A stretch of DNA of 64,000 nucleotides from the NCBI RefSeq assembly GCF_026619415.1, contig NZ_JAOVZR010000001.1:992001-1056000 (forward strand), written 5' to 3'. This DNA comes from Hoeflea algicola. GTDB lineage: Bacteria > Pseudomonadota > Alphaproteobacteria > Rhizobiales > Rhizobiaceae. Positions 48,934-57,903 of this stretch are shown here, one piece after another (the stretch's first letter is position 1; each line of letters opens with the position of its first letter). Below the pieces are notes generated by a model. That model had not been told where the DNA came from and did no database searches. It was given only the letters and a program-made list of their open reading frames with translations. The position numbers and the translations under genes were made by a program.

Positions 48934-49931
48934 GCGTTTCAACCAGCACCCCACTTGCCGATTCCGCAGCCTCCGGCCGTCAGCCGCTGACATTGCGGAC
49001 CCTGATCGGCCGTATCGGCTTCGGCGGCACCATCCTGATAATCCTGCTGATCCTCAACATCTGGTTCAACCCTCAGCGGTTTGCACCCGCGGCCTGGGGC
49101 ACCGTGATTGGTCTCGCCGCACCGCTGATCGGCGCAGCGCTTGCCTCCAGTCCATCAATCCTGTCGGGCCGCGGCGGGCTCGACATTTCCATCGGACCGC
49201 TGATGGGCTTCATCAATGTCATCATCGTCGTCTTCGTGATTGGCAAGGCGGGTTTGAGCGGACCGGTTCCGGTGATTGCCGCCAGCATGGCAATCGGCAT
49301 TGCCTTTGGCGCCTTCAACGGCTTTCTGGTCACCATCCTGCGTATACAGCCGATTGTCGCCACGCTTGGCACCTTCCTCATTCTCGGCGGATTGACCACA
49401 ACCCTGGTGCCCTCCCCCAGCGGCACCATTCCCGACTGGCTCAGGACCATGTCGGGCGGCTGGTCGATCCTGCCGCTCGTCGCCATCGGCGCCATCTGGC
49501 TGGCACTCTCCCGGCTTCCCTATATCGGGCTGCTGATGGCCTGCGGCAGTGATGACCGCGCCGCCTACACGTCCGGCGTCAATGTCACGCTGGTGCGGTT
49601 TCTCGCCTATGTGCTCGGCGGTCTGTTTGCAGGTTTCGCCGCACTTTCGCTGACCGCACTGATCGGTTCGGCCGACCCCAATATCGGCGCAAATTACACG
49701 CTGCTGGCAATATCCGCAGTGGCGCTCGGCGGCATCAGCCTCGCCGGTGGGCGCGGCGGCCCGGTCAATGCCGTAACCGGCGCAGCGGCAATCTTCCTGC
49801 TGCAGAGCCTGCTGGTCTATTTCAATGTTTCCACCTTCATCCTGCAGATGGCCTACGGCACCATTCTGGTGATCGCCGTCTCCGCAACCCAGATCGAACG
49901 GTGGCTGTTTTCACGAGGAGACCGGTCATGA
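48930..49931 (+). CDS. Sugar ABC transporter permease (RbsC-like), first
   Basis: A 333-residue inner membrane protein of the BPD_transp_2 family with eight to ten hydrophobic segments and the conserved ARGGLDISIGPLMGF-type region (SGRGGLDISIGPLMG) and ALGGISLAGGRGG. Start ATG overlaps the previous stop (ATGA) and the stop overlaps the next start, so it is tightly coupled. Confidence 0.9.
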   Translation: MSVSTSTPLADSAASGRQPLTLRTLIGRIGFGGTILIILLILNIWFNPQRFAPAAWGTVIGLAAPLIGAALASSPSILSGRGGLDISIGPLMGFINVIIVVFVIGKAGLSGPVPVIAASMAIGIAFGAFNGFLVTILRIQPIVATLGTFLILGGLTTTLVPSPSGTIPDWLRTMSGGWSILPLVAIGAIWLALSRLPYIGLLMACGSDDRAAYTSGVNVTLVRFLAYVLGGLFAGFAALSLTALIGSADPNIGANYTLLAISAVALGGISLAGGRGGPVNAVTGAAAIFLLQSLLVYFNVSTFILQMAYGTILVIAVSATQIERWLFSRGDRS

Positions 49932-50896
49932 TCACCAGGATTGGCGCCGAATTCAAACGCAACCGGCTCTATGGCGCACTGGTAATGGTGGTCATCCTGC
50001 ACCTGATCGGCATCGCCCTGATCGATGGCTACGGCTCGATCTTCACATTGCGGTCGATGCTGGTGCTCAGCGCGCTGCTCGCTGTCGCTTCCGTCGGCCA
50101 GACGCTTGTCATCATTCTTGGCGGCATTGATCTGTCGATTCCGTTTGTGGTCGGCGTCGCCAATGTCGTGGCCGCCCAGCTTTATGGCGACGGCATGGAC
50201 TTTGCGCTGGTGTTCGTCATCGTCTCCCTGCTGGCGATGGGCATCGGCGCCATCAACGGGCTGATTTCAGCAGGCCTCGGCGTTCATCCGCTGATTGTCA
50301 CGCTCGGAGTCGGCACTGTGGCGCTCGGCGCAGTTCAGCAATGGACCGGCGGCTTTCCCTCTGGCAGCGCACCGCAGTTCATCTCCGATTTCGTCTCCAT
50401 CGGCGGCACACTCGGCCCCTTGCCGTTCCCCGGCCTGGTGCCCGCCGTGTTCGTGCTGATTGCGCTGGTGGTGCTGGTGCTCAGGCGCACCACCTTTGGC
50501 CGTCAGCTCTACGCACTTGGCAGCAACCCGAGTGCTGCGCGCTATGCACTCATCCGCCCGGTCTTCACCTGGACCGTGACCTTTGCCATCAGCGGCTTCT
50601 TCTCTGCCCTCGCCGGCATCCTGCTGCTTGGTTTTTCCGGTTCGGCCTATGCCGGGGTCGGCGAGCCCTACCTGTTCCAGACCATCGCTGCGGTGGTGAT
50701 CGGCGGCACCGCTCTGGTCGGCGGCTCCGGCTCTTATGTCGGCACAGCGATCGGCGCCGCGGTGCTGATCGAGGTCAATACCTTGCTCATCGGCCTGGGC
50801 TTCAATCCATCCGCGGTCCAGGCAGGCCTCGGGCTTGGCATTCTCGTTCTCGTCAGTCTCTATGGCCGTGAACGTTCAGTGGCACAGGATATTTGA
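49928..50896 (+). CDS. Sugar ABC transporter permease (RbsC-like), second
   Basis: A 322-residue permease paralogous to the one before it, with LVIILGGIDLSIPFVVGVAN and VVIGGTALVGGSGSYVGTAI as the family signatures. Two different permease subunits with two different half-ATPases suggest a fully heteromeric transporter. Confidence 0.9.
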   Translation: MITRIGAEFKRNRLYGALVMVVILHLIGIALIDGYGSIFTLRSMLVLSALLAVASVGQTLVIILGGIDLSIPFVVGVANVVAAQLYGDGMDFALVFVIVSLLAMGIGAINGLISAGLGVHPLIVTLGVGTVALGAVQQWTGGFPSGSAPQFISDFVSIGGTLGPLPFPGLVPAVFVLIALVVLVLRRTTFGRQLYALGSNPSAARYALIRPVFTWTVTFAISGFFSALAGILLLGFSGSAYAGVGEPYLFQTIAAVVIGGTALVGGSGSYVGTAIGAAVLIEVNTLLIGLGFNPSAVQAGLGLGILVLVSLYGRERSVAQDI

Positions 50897-50898
50897 CC

Positions 50899-52008
50899 AT
50901 GACCATTTCCGATCTTTTCGTCAGCGGCTGCAATCACCCGACCGGCTATTTCGCCACCTCGAACTCGCCGGGCATCTCGATCTTCCGGATTGATGTGGCG
51001 CAAACATCGGCTGAACTACTGTCCCGCTTCGAGGAGATCGAGAACCCGACCTTCATGATCGCCAGCCCGGCGGGAGATCGGCTTTATGCGAGCAGCGAAA
51101 TGCCATTGTGGGCCGAAGGTGCCGTCACCGGCTTTGCGCTCTCCCCCGATCACCGCACCATCACCAGATTGGGGCGCCAGTCTTCAGCCGGTTCGATCAC
51201 GGCCCATCTCAGCCTGGATCGCACCGGGCGTTACGTGCTGATCAGCAATCATGGCTGGGACGAGGATCTCGGTGGCCGCGATCAGGCGCTCGCGCTTGTC
51301 GCCGTCGATGCGCAAACCGGCGTCGGCGATATTGTCGCCAGCACCAAACAAACCGGCACAGGTCTACAATTGCCGCGTCAGGGCCGCTCGCATCCCCATG
51401 CAGCACTGGCGACAGCAGATAACCGCCATATCGTCGTTTCAGATCTCGGCGCCGATGCCCTGATGGTCTACCGTTTTGAGGTCGAGGCCGGCGCAATTGC
51501 GCTGGCGCATACGGTAGCACTCACCCCCGGCACCGGCCCGCGCCATATGGCGTTCTCCCATGACTGCGCGTTTTTGCATGTCTGCGGCGAACTCGATTCC
51601 TCGGTGACCAGCCTGCGGGTCGATCAGGCTTCGGGCGCTTTGGAGATCATCGGACGGTGTCGCACAATCCCGACCGACTGGTCCGATCTCAACCACACAT
51701 CGGAATTGGCACTGGCGCCCTCGGGCCAGCATCTCTATGTCGCCAACCGCGGCCACGATTCGATCGCCCGCATCGCCATCGATCCGGCCACAGGCACACC
51801 AGAAATGGTCGATCATGTGGCCAGCGGCGGCAAAACCCCGCGCCATTTTGCTTCCGACCCCGATGGCCAGTTGCTGGCAGTCGCCAACCAGGACAGTGAC
51901 CGCGTAAACTTTTTGGCGATCGCCGCCGATGACGCCCTGCAAGCTCTTGATTTCCACCTTGAGATTGGGACCCCAACCTGCGTCGGCTTTGTCCCGTGGG
52001 GAACATAA
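50899..52008 (+). CDS. Lactonase, 7-bladed beta-propeller family
   Basis: A 369-residue protein of the 6-phosphogluconolactonase/YkgB-type propeller family. Repeated blade motifs include GRYVLISNHGWDEDLGG, RQGRSHPHAALATADNRH, GTGPRHMAFSHDCAFLHVCG, GQHLYVANRGHDSIARI and GKTPRHFASDPDGQLLAVAN. No signal peptide. The likely reaction is hydrolysis of a sugar lactone to the aldonic acid. It is translationally coupled to the permease; a TTG at 50893 is an alternative start. Confidence 0.82.
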   Translation: MTISDLFVSGCNHPTGYFATSNSPGISIFRIDVAQTSAELLSRFEEIENPTFMIASPAGDRLYASSEMPLWAEGAVTGFALSPDHRTITRLGRQSSAGSITAHLSLDRTGRYVLISNHGWDEDLGGRDQALALVAVDAQTGVGDIVASTKQTGTGLQLPRQGRSHPHAALATADNRHIVVSDLGADALMVYRFEVEAGAIALAHTVALTPGTGPRHMAFSHDCAFLHVCGELDSSVTSLRVDQASGALEIIGRCRTIPTDWSDLNHTSELALAPSGQHLYVANRGHDSIARIAIDPATGTPEMVDHVASGGKTPRHFASDPDGQLLAVANQDSDRVNFLAIAADDALQALDFHLEIGTPTCVGFVPWGT

Positions 52009-52109
52009 CTTGATGAATAAATCGATCTGCGTCACCAACAACCCGACAATTTGCAATGCTCGCCATTATCGGGCAAAGGCTTGGTCAGGTTTGATCGGAC
52101 GAGGACGCC

Positions 52110-52922
52110 ATGACCGACACTTCGGATACAGTTGACATGAAGAGCGGCAAGTACACAGCACCTGCTCTGTCCAAGGGGCTCGACATTCTGGAATTGCTGG
52201 CGTCCGATGCCGACGGCATGCGCAAGAGCGATATCGCCAAGGCACTGGAGCGTTCGATCAGCGAGATCTTTCGGATGCTGGCAGTGCTCACCGAGCGCGG
52301 CTACGTGTCGTTTGAACCATCAACCGAACGCTACGCGCTGACAACCAAGCTGTTCGAAATCGCCCACCGACACCCGCCGATCCGGCGGCTGTCTTCGGTG
52401 GCGATCGAAACCATGCGCAAGCTGGCGCTCGAGGTCAACCAGTCGATCCATCTGGCAATTCAGCATGGCGACGACATTCTCATCATCGCCCAGGTTGATG
52501 CACCCGGCAACAATGTCACCAGTGTTCGGCTGGGTGCGCGTGTGCCCATGGAAGAGACTGCATCCGGCGCTATCCTGTTCAGCGCCCTGACAGAAAATGA
52601 GCAGAAAAAATTCCTGCAGCGCGCCAAGGATCGCGAAGCCAGCATTGTCGACTCCTTCCTCGTCCACTTCGATGCCTTCCGGAAACGGGGTTACTGCCAA
52701 AGCCCATCGGCTGTGATCGAGGGTGTAATCAACATCTCGGTGCCATTGCGTGATTATTCCGGCGCTATCATCGCCGCCTTGACGATCCCGTTCGTCAACC
52801 GCCTGCGCACCCCGCATTTCGTCTCGCTCGAGGAAACCAAGGCATTGCTGATAGATGCCGGCCGCGAGGTTTCAGCGCTGCTGGGCAGCAACACCTTCGC
52901 TGGCGATCACGACAATAGATGA
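52110..52922 (+). CDS. IclR family transcriptional regulator
   Basis: A 270-residue regulator with an N-terminal winged helix (SKGLDILELLASDADGMRKS...SISEIFRMLAVLTERGYV) and a C-terminal effector domain (GARVPMEETASGAILFSAL, NISVPLRDYSGAIIAALTIP). It is the only regulator in the sugar-acid locus and lies between the transporter operon and the solute-binding-like gene, so it probably controls both. Confidence 0.9.
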   Translation: MTDTSDTVDMKSGKYTAPALSKGLDILELLASDADGMRKSDIAKALERSISEIFRMLAVLTERGYVSFEPSTERYALTTKLFEIAHRHPPIRRLSSVAIETMRKLALEVNQSIHLAIQHGDDILIIAQVDAPGNNVTSVRLGARVPMEETASGAILFSALTENEQKKFLQRAKDREASIVDSFLVHFDAFRKRGYCQSPSAVIEGVINISVPLRDYSGAIIAALTIPFVNRLRTPHFVSLEETKALLIDAGREVSALLGSNTFAGDHDNR

Positions 52923-52936
52923 TATATAAAATACAC
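52921..52936 (+). promoter_or_regulatory. Second copy of the shared promoter motif
   Basis: GATATATAAAATACAC overlaps the end of the iclR gene region, 54 bases before the next ATG, and agrees at 13 of 16 positions with 46054-46069. It is followed by CTTTC-N6-GAAAG, a small palindrome at 52936-52951. Confidence 0.35.
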
Positions 52937-52989
52937 TTTCGCAGATGAAAGCTTTGCGCTAGACTGCCTCCAGCTCTGTGGAGGACTAA

Positions 52990-54135
52990 ATGACTGATTC
53001 TGTTGTATTGAAGGGCATGACCTGGTCGGACCCGCGCGGATATGATCCGGTTGTGGCAGCGGCGAGCGCATTTGCCGAAACCCATCCAGGCGTTTCGATC
53101 GAGTGGGACAAACGCTCATTACAGGGGTTTGAAACCACCCCGGTCGACGAACTCGCCGCCCGTTATGATCTGATGGTGATCGACCATCCCCATGTCGGCT
53201 CTGTCGCTGACCGCGGCTGCCTGCTGCCGTTTGAAGAATTCGCCAGCGAAGATGCCCTGGCCGAACTGGCCAATCACTCCATCGGCCGCAGTTTCCAGAG
53301 CTACTTCCTGAATGGCCATCAATGGGCGCTGCCGATTGATGCGGCAACTCAGGTGCAGGCCCACCGGGCCGATCTGTCGCCGCGGGTTCAAAACTGGAGC
53401 GATGTCATCCGCAAGGCCGAGGACGGACATGTCATCTGGCCGTTGCGTTCCCCGCACGTGCTGATGAACCTCTATACGCTCGCTGCCAATGTCGGCCATC
53501 CATGTGCGACCAGCTATGGCGATTTGATCGATCCGGAAACCGGCCGACAGGTACTCGAACAGCTGCGCGCCGTCGCCAAGCACATGGATGATGCCTTTTA
53601 TGAAATGGATCCGATCGCGGTACTCGATGAACTTTCGTCATCGGATCGCTATCACCTCTCACCGCTTGTTTACCTCTACAAGGGCTATGCCAACGACGGC
53701 TACCGAAAGCACCGGATCCATTTCACCGACATGCCGGTGCTGGGTCGCAACGGCCCTCTCGGATCGGCACTGGGTGGTACAGGCATAGCGATCTCATCCA
53801 AGACCGCGCACCCGCAATTGTGCACGGAATTTGCTCTCTGGGTTGCCAGCGCCGAGTGCCAGCGCGGCCTCTATGTCAAAGCCAACGGTCAACCCGGCAA
53901 TGCGCTCGCCTGGAGCGACCCGGCCGTCAATGCCGAAACGCTCGACGCCTATTTCAACACAAGGCTGACCCACGAAACCGCATGGCTGAGACCGCGCCAC
54001 GACGGCTATATGCAATTCCAGGAGGAAGGCTCTGAAATTGTTGCCGATGCCCTGCGCGGCAAGCTGGAGCCGGATCAGGCGGTAACGCGCCTCAACGAGC
54101 GCTTTCGCGCCAGTTTCAACCGGGAGAGCCACTGA
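52990..54135 (+). CDS. Solute-binding-protein-like protein without signal peptide
   Basis: A 381-residue protein with the fold of extracellular solute-binding proteins of ABC systems (family 1): VVAAASAFAETHPGVSIEW, YDLMVIDHPHVGSVADRGCL, FALWVASAECQRGLYVKANG. It starts directly in the mature fold, and GGAGG six bases before the ATG fixes the start, so no export signal exists. A cytoplasmic location and a ligand-sensing or enzyme-partner role with the CoA-transferase one base downstream are inferred. Confidence 0.8.
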   Translation: MTDSVVLKGMTWSDPRGYDPVVAAASAFAETHPGVSIEWDKRSLQGFETTPVDELAARYDLMVIDHPHVGSVADRGCLLPFEEFASEDALAELANHSIGRSFQSYFLNGHQWALPIDAATQVQAHRADLSPRVQNWSDVIRKAEDGHVIWPLRSPHVLMNLYTLAANVGHPCATSYGDLIDPETGRQVLEQLRAVAKHMDDAFYEMDPIAVLDELSSSDRYHLSPLVYLYKGYANDGYRKHRIHFTDMPVLGRNGPLGSALGGTGIAISSKTAHPQLCTEFALWVASAECQRGLYVKANGQPGNALAWSDPAVNAETLDAYFNTRLTHETAWLRPRHDGYMQFQEEGSEIVADALRGKLEPDQAVTRLNERFRASFNRESH

Positions 54136-54136
54136 T

Positions 54137-55276
54137 ATGGCAACGTCCGATCTGCCGCTTGAAGGCGTGCGCATTCTCGATTTCAGCCAGTTCCTCGCCG
54201 GTCCCTATGCCTCGCTGAGGCTCGCCGATCTCGGCGCCGACGTGGTCAAGGTCGAACGCGCCGGCAAGGGTGACCTGTCGCGCTATCTCTATGTGTCCAA
54301 TGTCTCCGTTGAGGGCGAAAGCACGATTTTCCACGCCATCAACCGCGGCAAGCGTTCGCTGGAGATCGACCTCAAGACTGACAAGGATCGCGCCCGCTTG
54401 CGCGATCTGGTCGCCAGCGCCGATGTAGTGATCCAGAATTTTCGCCCCGGCGTCATCGAACGGCTGGGCTTTGGCTATGAGGCCGTCAAGGCGCTCAACC
54501 CGAAAATCATCTATGGATCGATCAGCGGCTATGGCGCCGACACCGCCTGGAAAGAGTTGCCGGGGCAGGATCTTCTCACCCAGGCACGGTCCGGCGTAAT
54601 GTGGCTCAGCGGCGGAGCCGATGACGGCCCAGTCGCCATCGGCCTGCCGGTGGCTGACATGCTGGCAGGTGCGGCGCTCGCTCAAGGCATTCTGGCGCTC
54701 CTGTTCCGCCGCGAGCGCACCGGCAAGGGCGGCCTGGTCGAAACCAGCCTGCTCGAAGCCATCACCGATCTGCAATTCGAGCTTCTAACCACCCATCTCA
54801 ATGATGGGGGCCGCAAGCCCAAACGGCAACGCGAAAACCCGGCGCACGCCTATCTGGCCGCCCCCTATGGCGTCTACCGGACCGCCGACGGACACATTGC
54901 ACTGGGCATGAACGATCTCGCCGAATTATGGAGCCATTTCGGCGTTGAGGGACCGCTTGCCGGGCTTGACCCGTTCGTCGACCGCGACACCATCTCCGCC
55001 GCACTCGGGGCAGCCTTGGCCAAGCAGACAACCGATCACTGGATGAGAATTGCCATGGCGCAGGATTTCTGGGCGGCGCCGGTTTTGAGCTGGGACGAGA
55101 CGCTGGCGTCGGGCGTGCTGCAGGATCTAGACATGCTGCATTCGGTGGCGCTCAAGAACGGCCCGCTGCATACCACCGCGATCCCGATGCGGATCGACGG
55201 CACACGGCCAAAATCAACATTGGCAGCACCACAACTGGGCACCGCCAATGCGCTGCTCGATACCGGCTGGAGCTGA
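54137..55276 (+). CDS. CaiB/BaiF family CoA-transferase
   Basis: A 379-residue class III CoA-transferase. Signatures: LEGVRILDFSQFLAGPYAS at the start, FRPGVIERLGFGYE, GSISGYG, and the catalytic Asp in LPGQDLLTQARSG. It transfers CoA between carboxylic acids; the acids are unknown. It is the last gene of the plus-strand set and ends 21 bases from the larB stop. Together with the MaoC gene it suggests a CoA-ester branch in this locus. Confidence 0.9.
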   Translation: MATSDLPLEGVRILDFSQFLAGPYASLRLADLGADVVKVERAGKGDLSRYLYVSNVSVEGESTIFHAINRGKRSLEIDLKTDKDRARLRDLVASADVVIQNFRPGVIERLGFGYEAVKALNPKIIYGSISGYGADTAWKELPGQDLLTQARSGVMWLSGGADDGPVAIGLPVADMLAGAALAQGILALLFRRERTGKGGLVETSLLEAITDLQFELLTTHLNDGGRKPKRQRENPAHAYLAAPYGVYRTADGHIALGMNDLAELWSHFGVEGPLAGLDPFVDRDTISAALGAALAKQTTDHWMRIAMAQDFWAAPVLSWDETLASGVLQDLDMLHSVALKNGPLHTTAIPMRIDGTRPKSTLAAPQLGTANALLDTGWS

Positions 55277-55297
55277 GACACAACTCCGGCGCGGCTA

Positions 55298-55942
55298 TCA
55301 GTCCTTGAAACGCTGAAGATGCCTGAGCGCCACGCAGGCCGCGCCAAAGCCGTTGTCGATATTGACGACGCTCAATCCCGCCGCACAACTGGCAAGCATG
55401 GCGCTAAGCGCCGTTTCGCCGCCTCTGGCGGCCCCATAGCCGGTCGAGGTCGGCACCCCGATCACCACCGATGACACCTGCCCGGCCACCACGCTTGCCA
55501 ACGCCGCATCCATGCCGGCCACCAGAATCACCACTCGATGGGCGGAAATCTCGGGCAGCCTTGCGACCAGTCGGTGCAAGCCGGCAACGCCAACATCGAA
55601 AATCATGGTGCTGGCCGCGCCATGGAACGCCAGCGTTCGCGCCGCCTCATGCGCCACACCAGCGTCAGAGGTGCCCGCGGTAACGATGCAGATCTCCGCC
55701 GCGTCCGGGCAAGCTACATTCTCCCCGACAAAACCGGTCCGCGACGCCGCATGGTAATCAAGCATCGGCAGGGAGGCGGCCAGTTCCGGTTCGAGCCGGG
55801 TAAGCAGGCAGCGGGCGCCCCGCGCCAGCACCTGTTCGACGATGGCCCTGATCTGGACTTCGCTCTTGCCCGCGCACAACACAGCCTCCCCAATGCCGAT
55901 GCGTGCGGTGCGACCCCAGTCGAACTCGATTTCATCGTTCAT
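55298..55942 (-). CDS. larB: LarB, pyridinium-3,5-bisdicarboxylic acid mononucleotide synthase
   Basis: First enzyme of nickel-pincer nucleotide (NPN) synthesis, carboxylating nicotinic acid adenine dinucleotide and cutting off AMP. The 214-residue product has the PurE-like C-terminal domain with VTAGTSDAGVAHEAARTL, VAGMDAALASVVAG, GVPTSTGYGAARGG and the end NIDNGFGAACVAL; the Cys in ASCAAGLS (C186) fits the reported catalytic cysteine. The ATG at 55942 was chosen because the longer frame overlaps larE; larB still overlaps the 3' end of larE except its last codons. Confidence 0.93.
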   Translation of the reverse strand: MNDEIEFDWGRTARIGIGEAVLCAGKSEVQIRAIVEQVLARGARCLLTRLEPELAASLPMLDYHAASRTGFVGENVACPDAAEICIVTAGTSDAGVAHEAARTLAFHGAASTMIFDVGVAGLHRLVARLPEISAHRVVILVAGMDAALASVVAGQVSSVVIGVPTSTGYGAARGGETALSAMLASCAAGLSVVNIDNGFGAACVALRHLQRFKD

Positions 55943-55949
55943 CGAACGC

Positions 55950-56738
55950 TCACGACGCCGCGCGCAAAAACGCGCTTCCCATCCGGTAGGCGCCAAGTTT
56001 GACGCTGCGCCCGGCCAGTTCGGAAACCTCGGCCTCAAACTGGGCGCGGCGTTGCTCGTCCAGTCCCTCGAGCGCTTCCCGGTCAATCTCGATACCGATT
56101 CCTTCGGCCCGGATCCGGCACCGCACCGTGGCCACGGGATAACACAGGCGGACATGCTGCTCGATCCGGTCGATCAGCAGCAATTCCTCGGCTTTGATCG
56201 GCAATCCGGTTTCCACCCGGCTCGACAGGCACGGAGAGGCCGGCAATTGTGCCGCCTCCGCGAGTCCGAGATTTTTTGCCAGCGCCCGCACCGCATCCTT
56301 GTTCATGCCTGCTTCGACAAAGGGATGGCGGACATCGTGGTATTGTGCCGCCTCCAGCCCGGGACGCCAGTCTGACAGATCGTCCTGATTTGTTCCCGAC
56401 AGCAATTGCCCGTCGGTAACCTCGCGCATCGTGCCGTAAAGACTGGATTTGCAGAAAAAACAGCGGTTGGCCGGATTGGCGAGATAATTCGGATTTGAAA
56501 ATTCGCCGGCATCGATCAGATGCAGCGACCATCCCCGCTCGGCAGCCATCTGCCTCACCCGCGCCGTTGCCGCCTGCGGTACGGCCGGGGAGACGGCATG
56601 GATCATTTCGGCTGATTGGTGCAAATTGCCCGCGAAAGCGGCCAGCGTCAGGCTGTCGACCCCACCACTGACGGCAATCACCGGGTGCGGCATCGACAGG
56701 ATGATCTTGGCCAGTTGATCCGAATGCGCTTCACTCAT
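55950..56738 (-). CDS. larE: LarE, NPN-cofactor sulfur transferase
   Basis: PP-loop ATPase of 262 residues that adenylates the NPN precursor carboxylates and inserts sulfur. The PP-loop is AVSGGVDSL (residues 22-30). The sulfur-site cysteine is C170 in ASPCLSSR. Two more cysteines lie in NRCFFCKSS (C93, C96), a pattern known from LarE proteins that hold a [4Fe-4S] cluster and work catalytically rather than by sacrificing the enzyme's cysteine. It overlaps the larC stop by eight bases. Confidence 0.92.
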   Translation of the reverse strand: MSEAHSDQLAKIILSMPHPVIAVSGGVDSLTLAAFAGNLHQSAEMIHAVSPAVPQAATARVRQMAAERGWSLHLIDAGEFSNPNYLANPANRCFFCKSSLYGTMREVTDGQLLSGTNQDDLSDWRPGLEAAQYHDVRHPFVEAGMNKDAVRALAKNLGLAEAAQLPASPCLSSRVETGLPIKAEELLLIDRIEQHVRLCYPVATVRCRIRAEGIGIEIDREALEGLDEQRRAQFEAEVSELAGRSVKLGAYRMGSAFLRAAS

Positions 56739-57903
56739 TATCTTCCGCCTTTCGACGCAACGCCTCACGTCCGGCATGATCCTCACTGTTACGGGCGATA
56801 TCGTCAAACTCGGCCTTGCGCGTCACAGTGTCACCGCGCTGCGCGAGCTTGACCCGCACACCCTCACGTTCGGTCTGCTCGCGCGGTAATACATGACGCA
56901 GCACCGTCTGCTCGCGAATGCCAAGCGTTGTGGTCTGCGCAAAAATCGCCGCGCAGATGGTATCCCGCGCGCTCGGTTCGGCGAGCACCTGCAGCGACAC
57001 CGCCATCCGGCCTTTCTTGCCGAGACAGGCGATCTGCGTGACATCGCGCACGCCCGGCGTGGCGCGGATGATCTCAACTCCATGGGCCAGGTCTTCACCG
57101 GTCTGGTCGTCGATCTCACAAGCCAGAAGCAGCATCTGCTCATCGCCAGTCTGGTCAGCACCAAGCAGTTCCACCACCCGCAAGGCGTTCGGGCGACCGG
57201 GCAAGGTGCGGAAGCCAAACCCGGTGCCGGTGCGGCCCATCACCCGGTTGCCCGCAGGGGCGCCGGATCCGGCCGGCATCATCGTGCGCAGATGTGCGAG
57301 GATGGCTGCTCCGGTGGGCGTCACCCGTTCGCCGCTCACCCGGTCGTCGCACATCACAAACCCCTTGAGCAGACGCGCCGTGGCCGGCGCCGGAACAGGC
57401 ATCACACCGTGTTCGGTGTTGACTATTCCACCGCCCAGCGGCAACGCGCCAACCGACCAACTGTGAGCCCCCGACGCATCGATCAGGTAGCCGGCGAGCG
57501 CAATATCAAGGATTGAATCCGCTGCCCCTACCTCATGGAAATGAATGGCGTCGATCGATTTGCCATGCACCTCGGCTTCGGCCTGCGCCAACCGAGTAAA
57601 GATATCGCAGGCGATTGCACAGGCGGCCTTGGGCAGAGCATCACAGCCTTCCAGCATAGCCAGAATGTCCGGCAAATGACGGGCGTGGGTGCCTGGTCTG
57701 CAGCGCACCTTCAGCCGGGCGCCGGCAAAACCGCCAACCGCGCTGCGATCAAGGCTGACGTCAGCCTCGGAACCCAGAAGAGCCGCGGCGATATCGAGCG
57801 CCGCCGGTTCCAGTTCGGGCATCAGGTCCAGCAATGCGGCGGCAAACATGTCGCCGGCTATTCCCCCCACCGGATCGAGGTGAAGGTGCCGCATTTTACT
57901 CAC
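56731..57903 (-). CDS. larC: LarC, nickel insertion protein
   Basis: CTP-dependent cyclometallase of 390 residues that inserts nickel into the pincer nucleotide. Typical segments: HLDPVGGIAGDMFAAALLD, HFHEVGAADSILDIA, PAPATARLLKG, RVTPTGAAILAHL and CEIDDQTGEDLAH. Unlike Lactiplantibacillus plantarum, where larC is made by ribosomal frameshifting of two overlapping genes, this is one continuous frame. Start overlaps the larA stop by four bases. Confidence 0.93.
   Translation of the reverse strand: MSKMRHLHLDPVGGIAGDMFAAALLDLMPELEPAALDIAAALLGSEADVSLDRSAVGGFAGARLKVRCRPGTHARHLPDILAMLEGCDALPKAACAIACDIFTRLAQAEAEVHGKSIDAIHFHEVGAADSILDIALAGYLIDASGAHSWSVGALPLGGGIVNTEHGVMPVPAPATARLLKGFVMCDDRVSGERVTPTGAAILAHLRTMMPAGSGAPAGNRVMGRTGTGFGFRTLPGRPNALRVVELLGADQTGDEQMLLLACEIDDQTGEDLAHGVEIIRATPGVRDVTQIACLGKKGRMAVSLQVLAEPSARDTICAAIFAQTTTLGIREQTVLRHVLPREQTEREGVRVKLAQRGDTVTRKAEFDDIARNSEDHAGREALRRKAEDNE

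Noticed and set aside
56731..57903. Programmed ribosomal frameshift in larC as in L. plantarum
   Set aside because: The gene is one uninterrupted frame covering both LarC parts.
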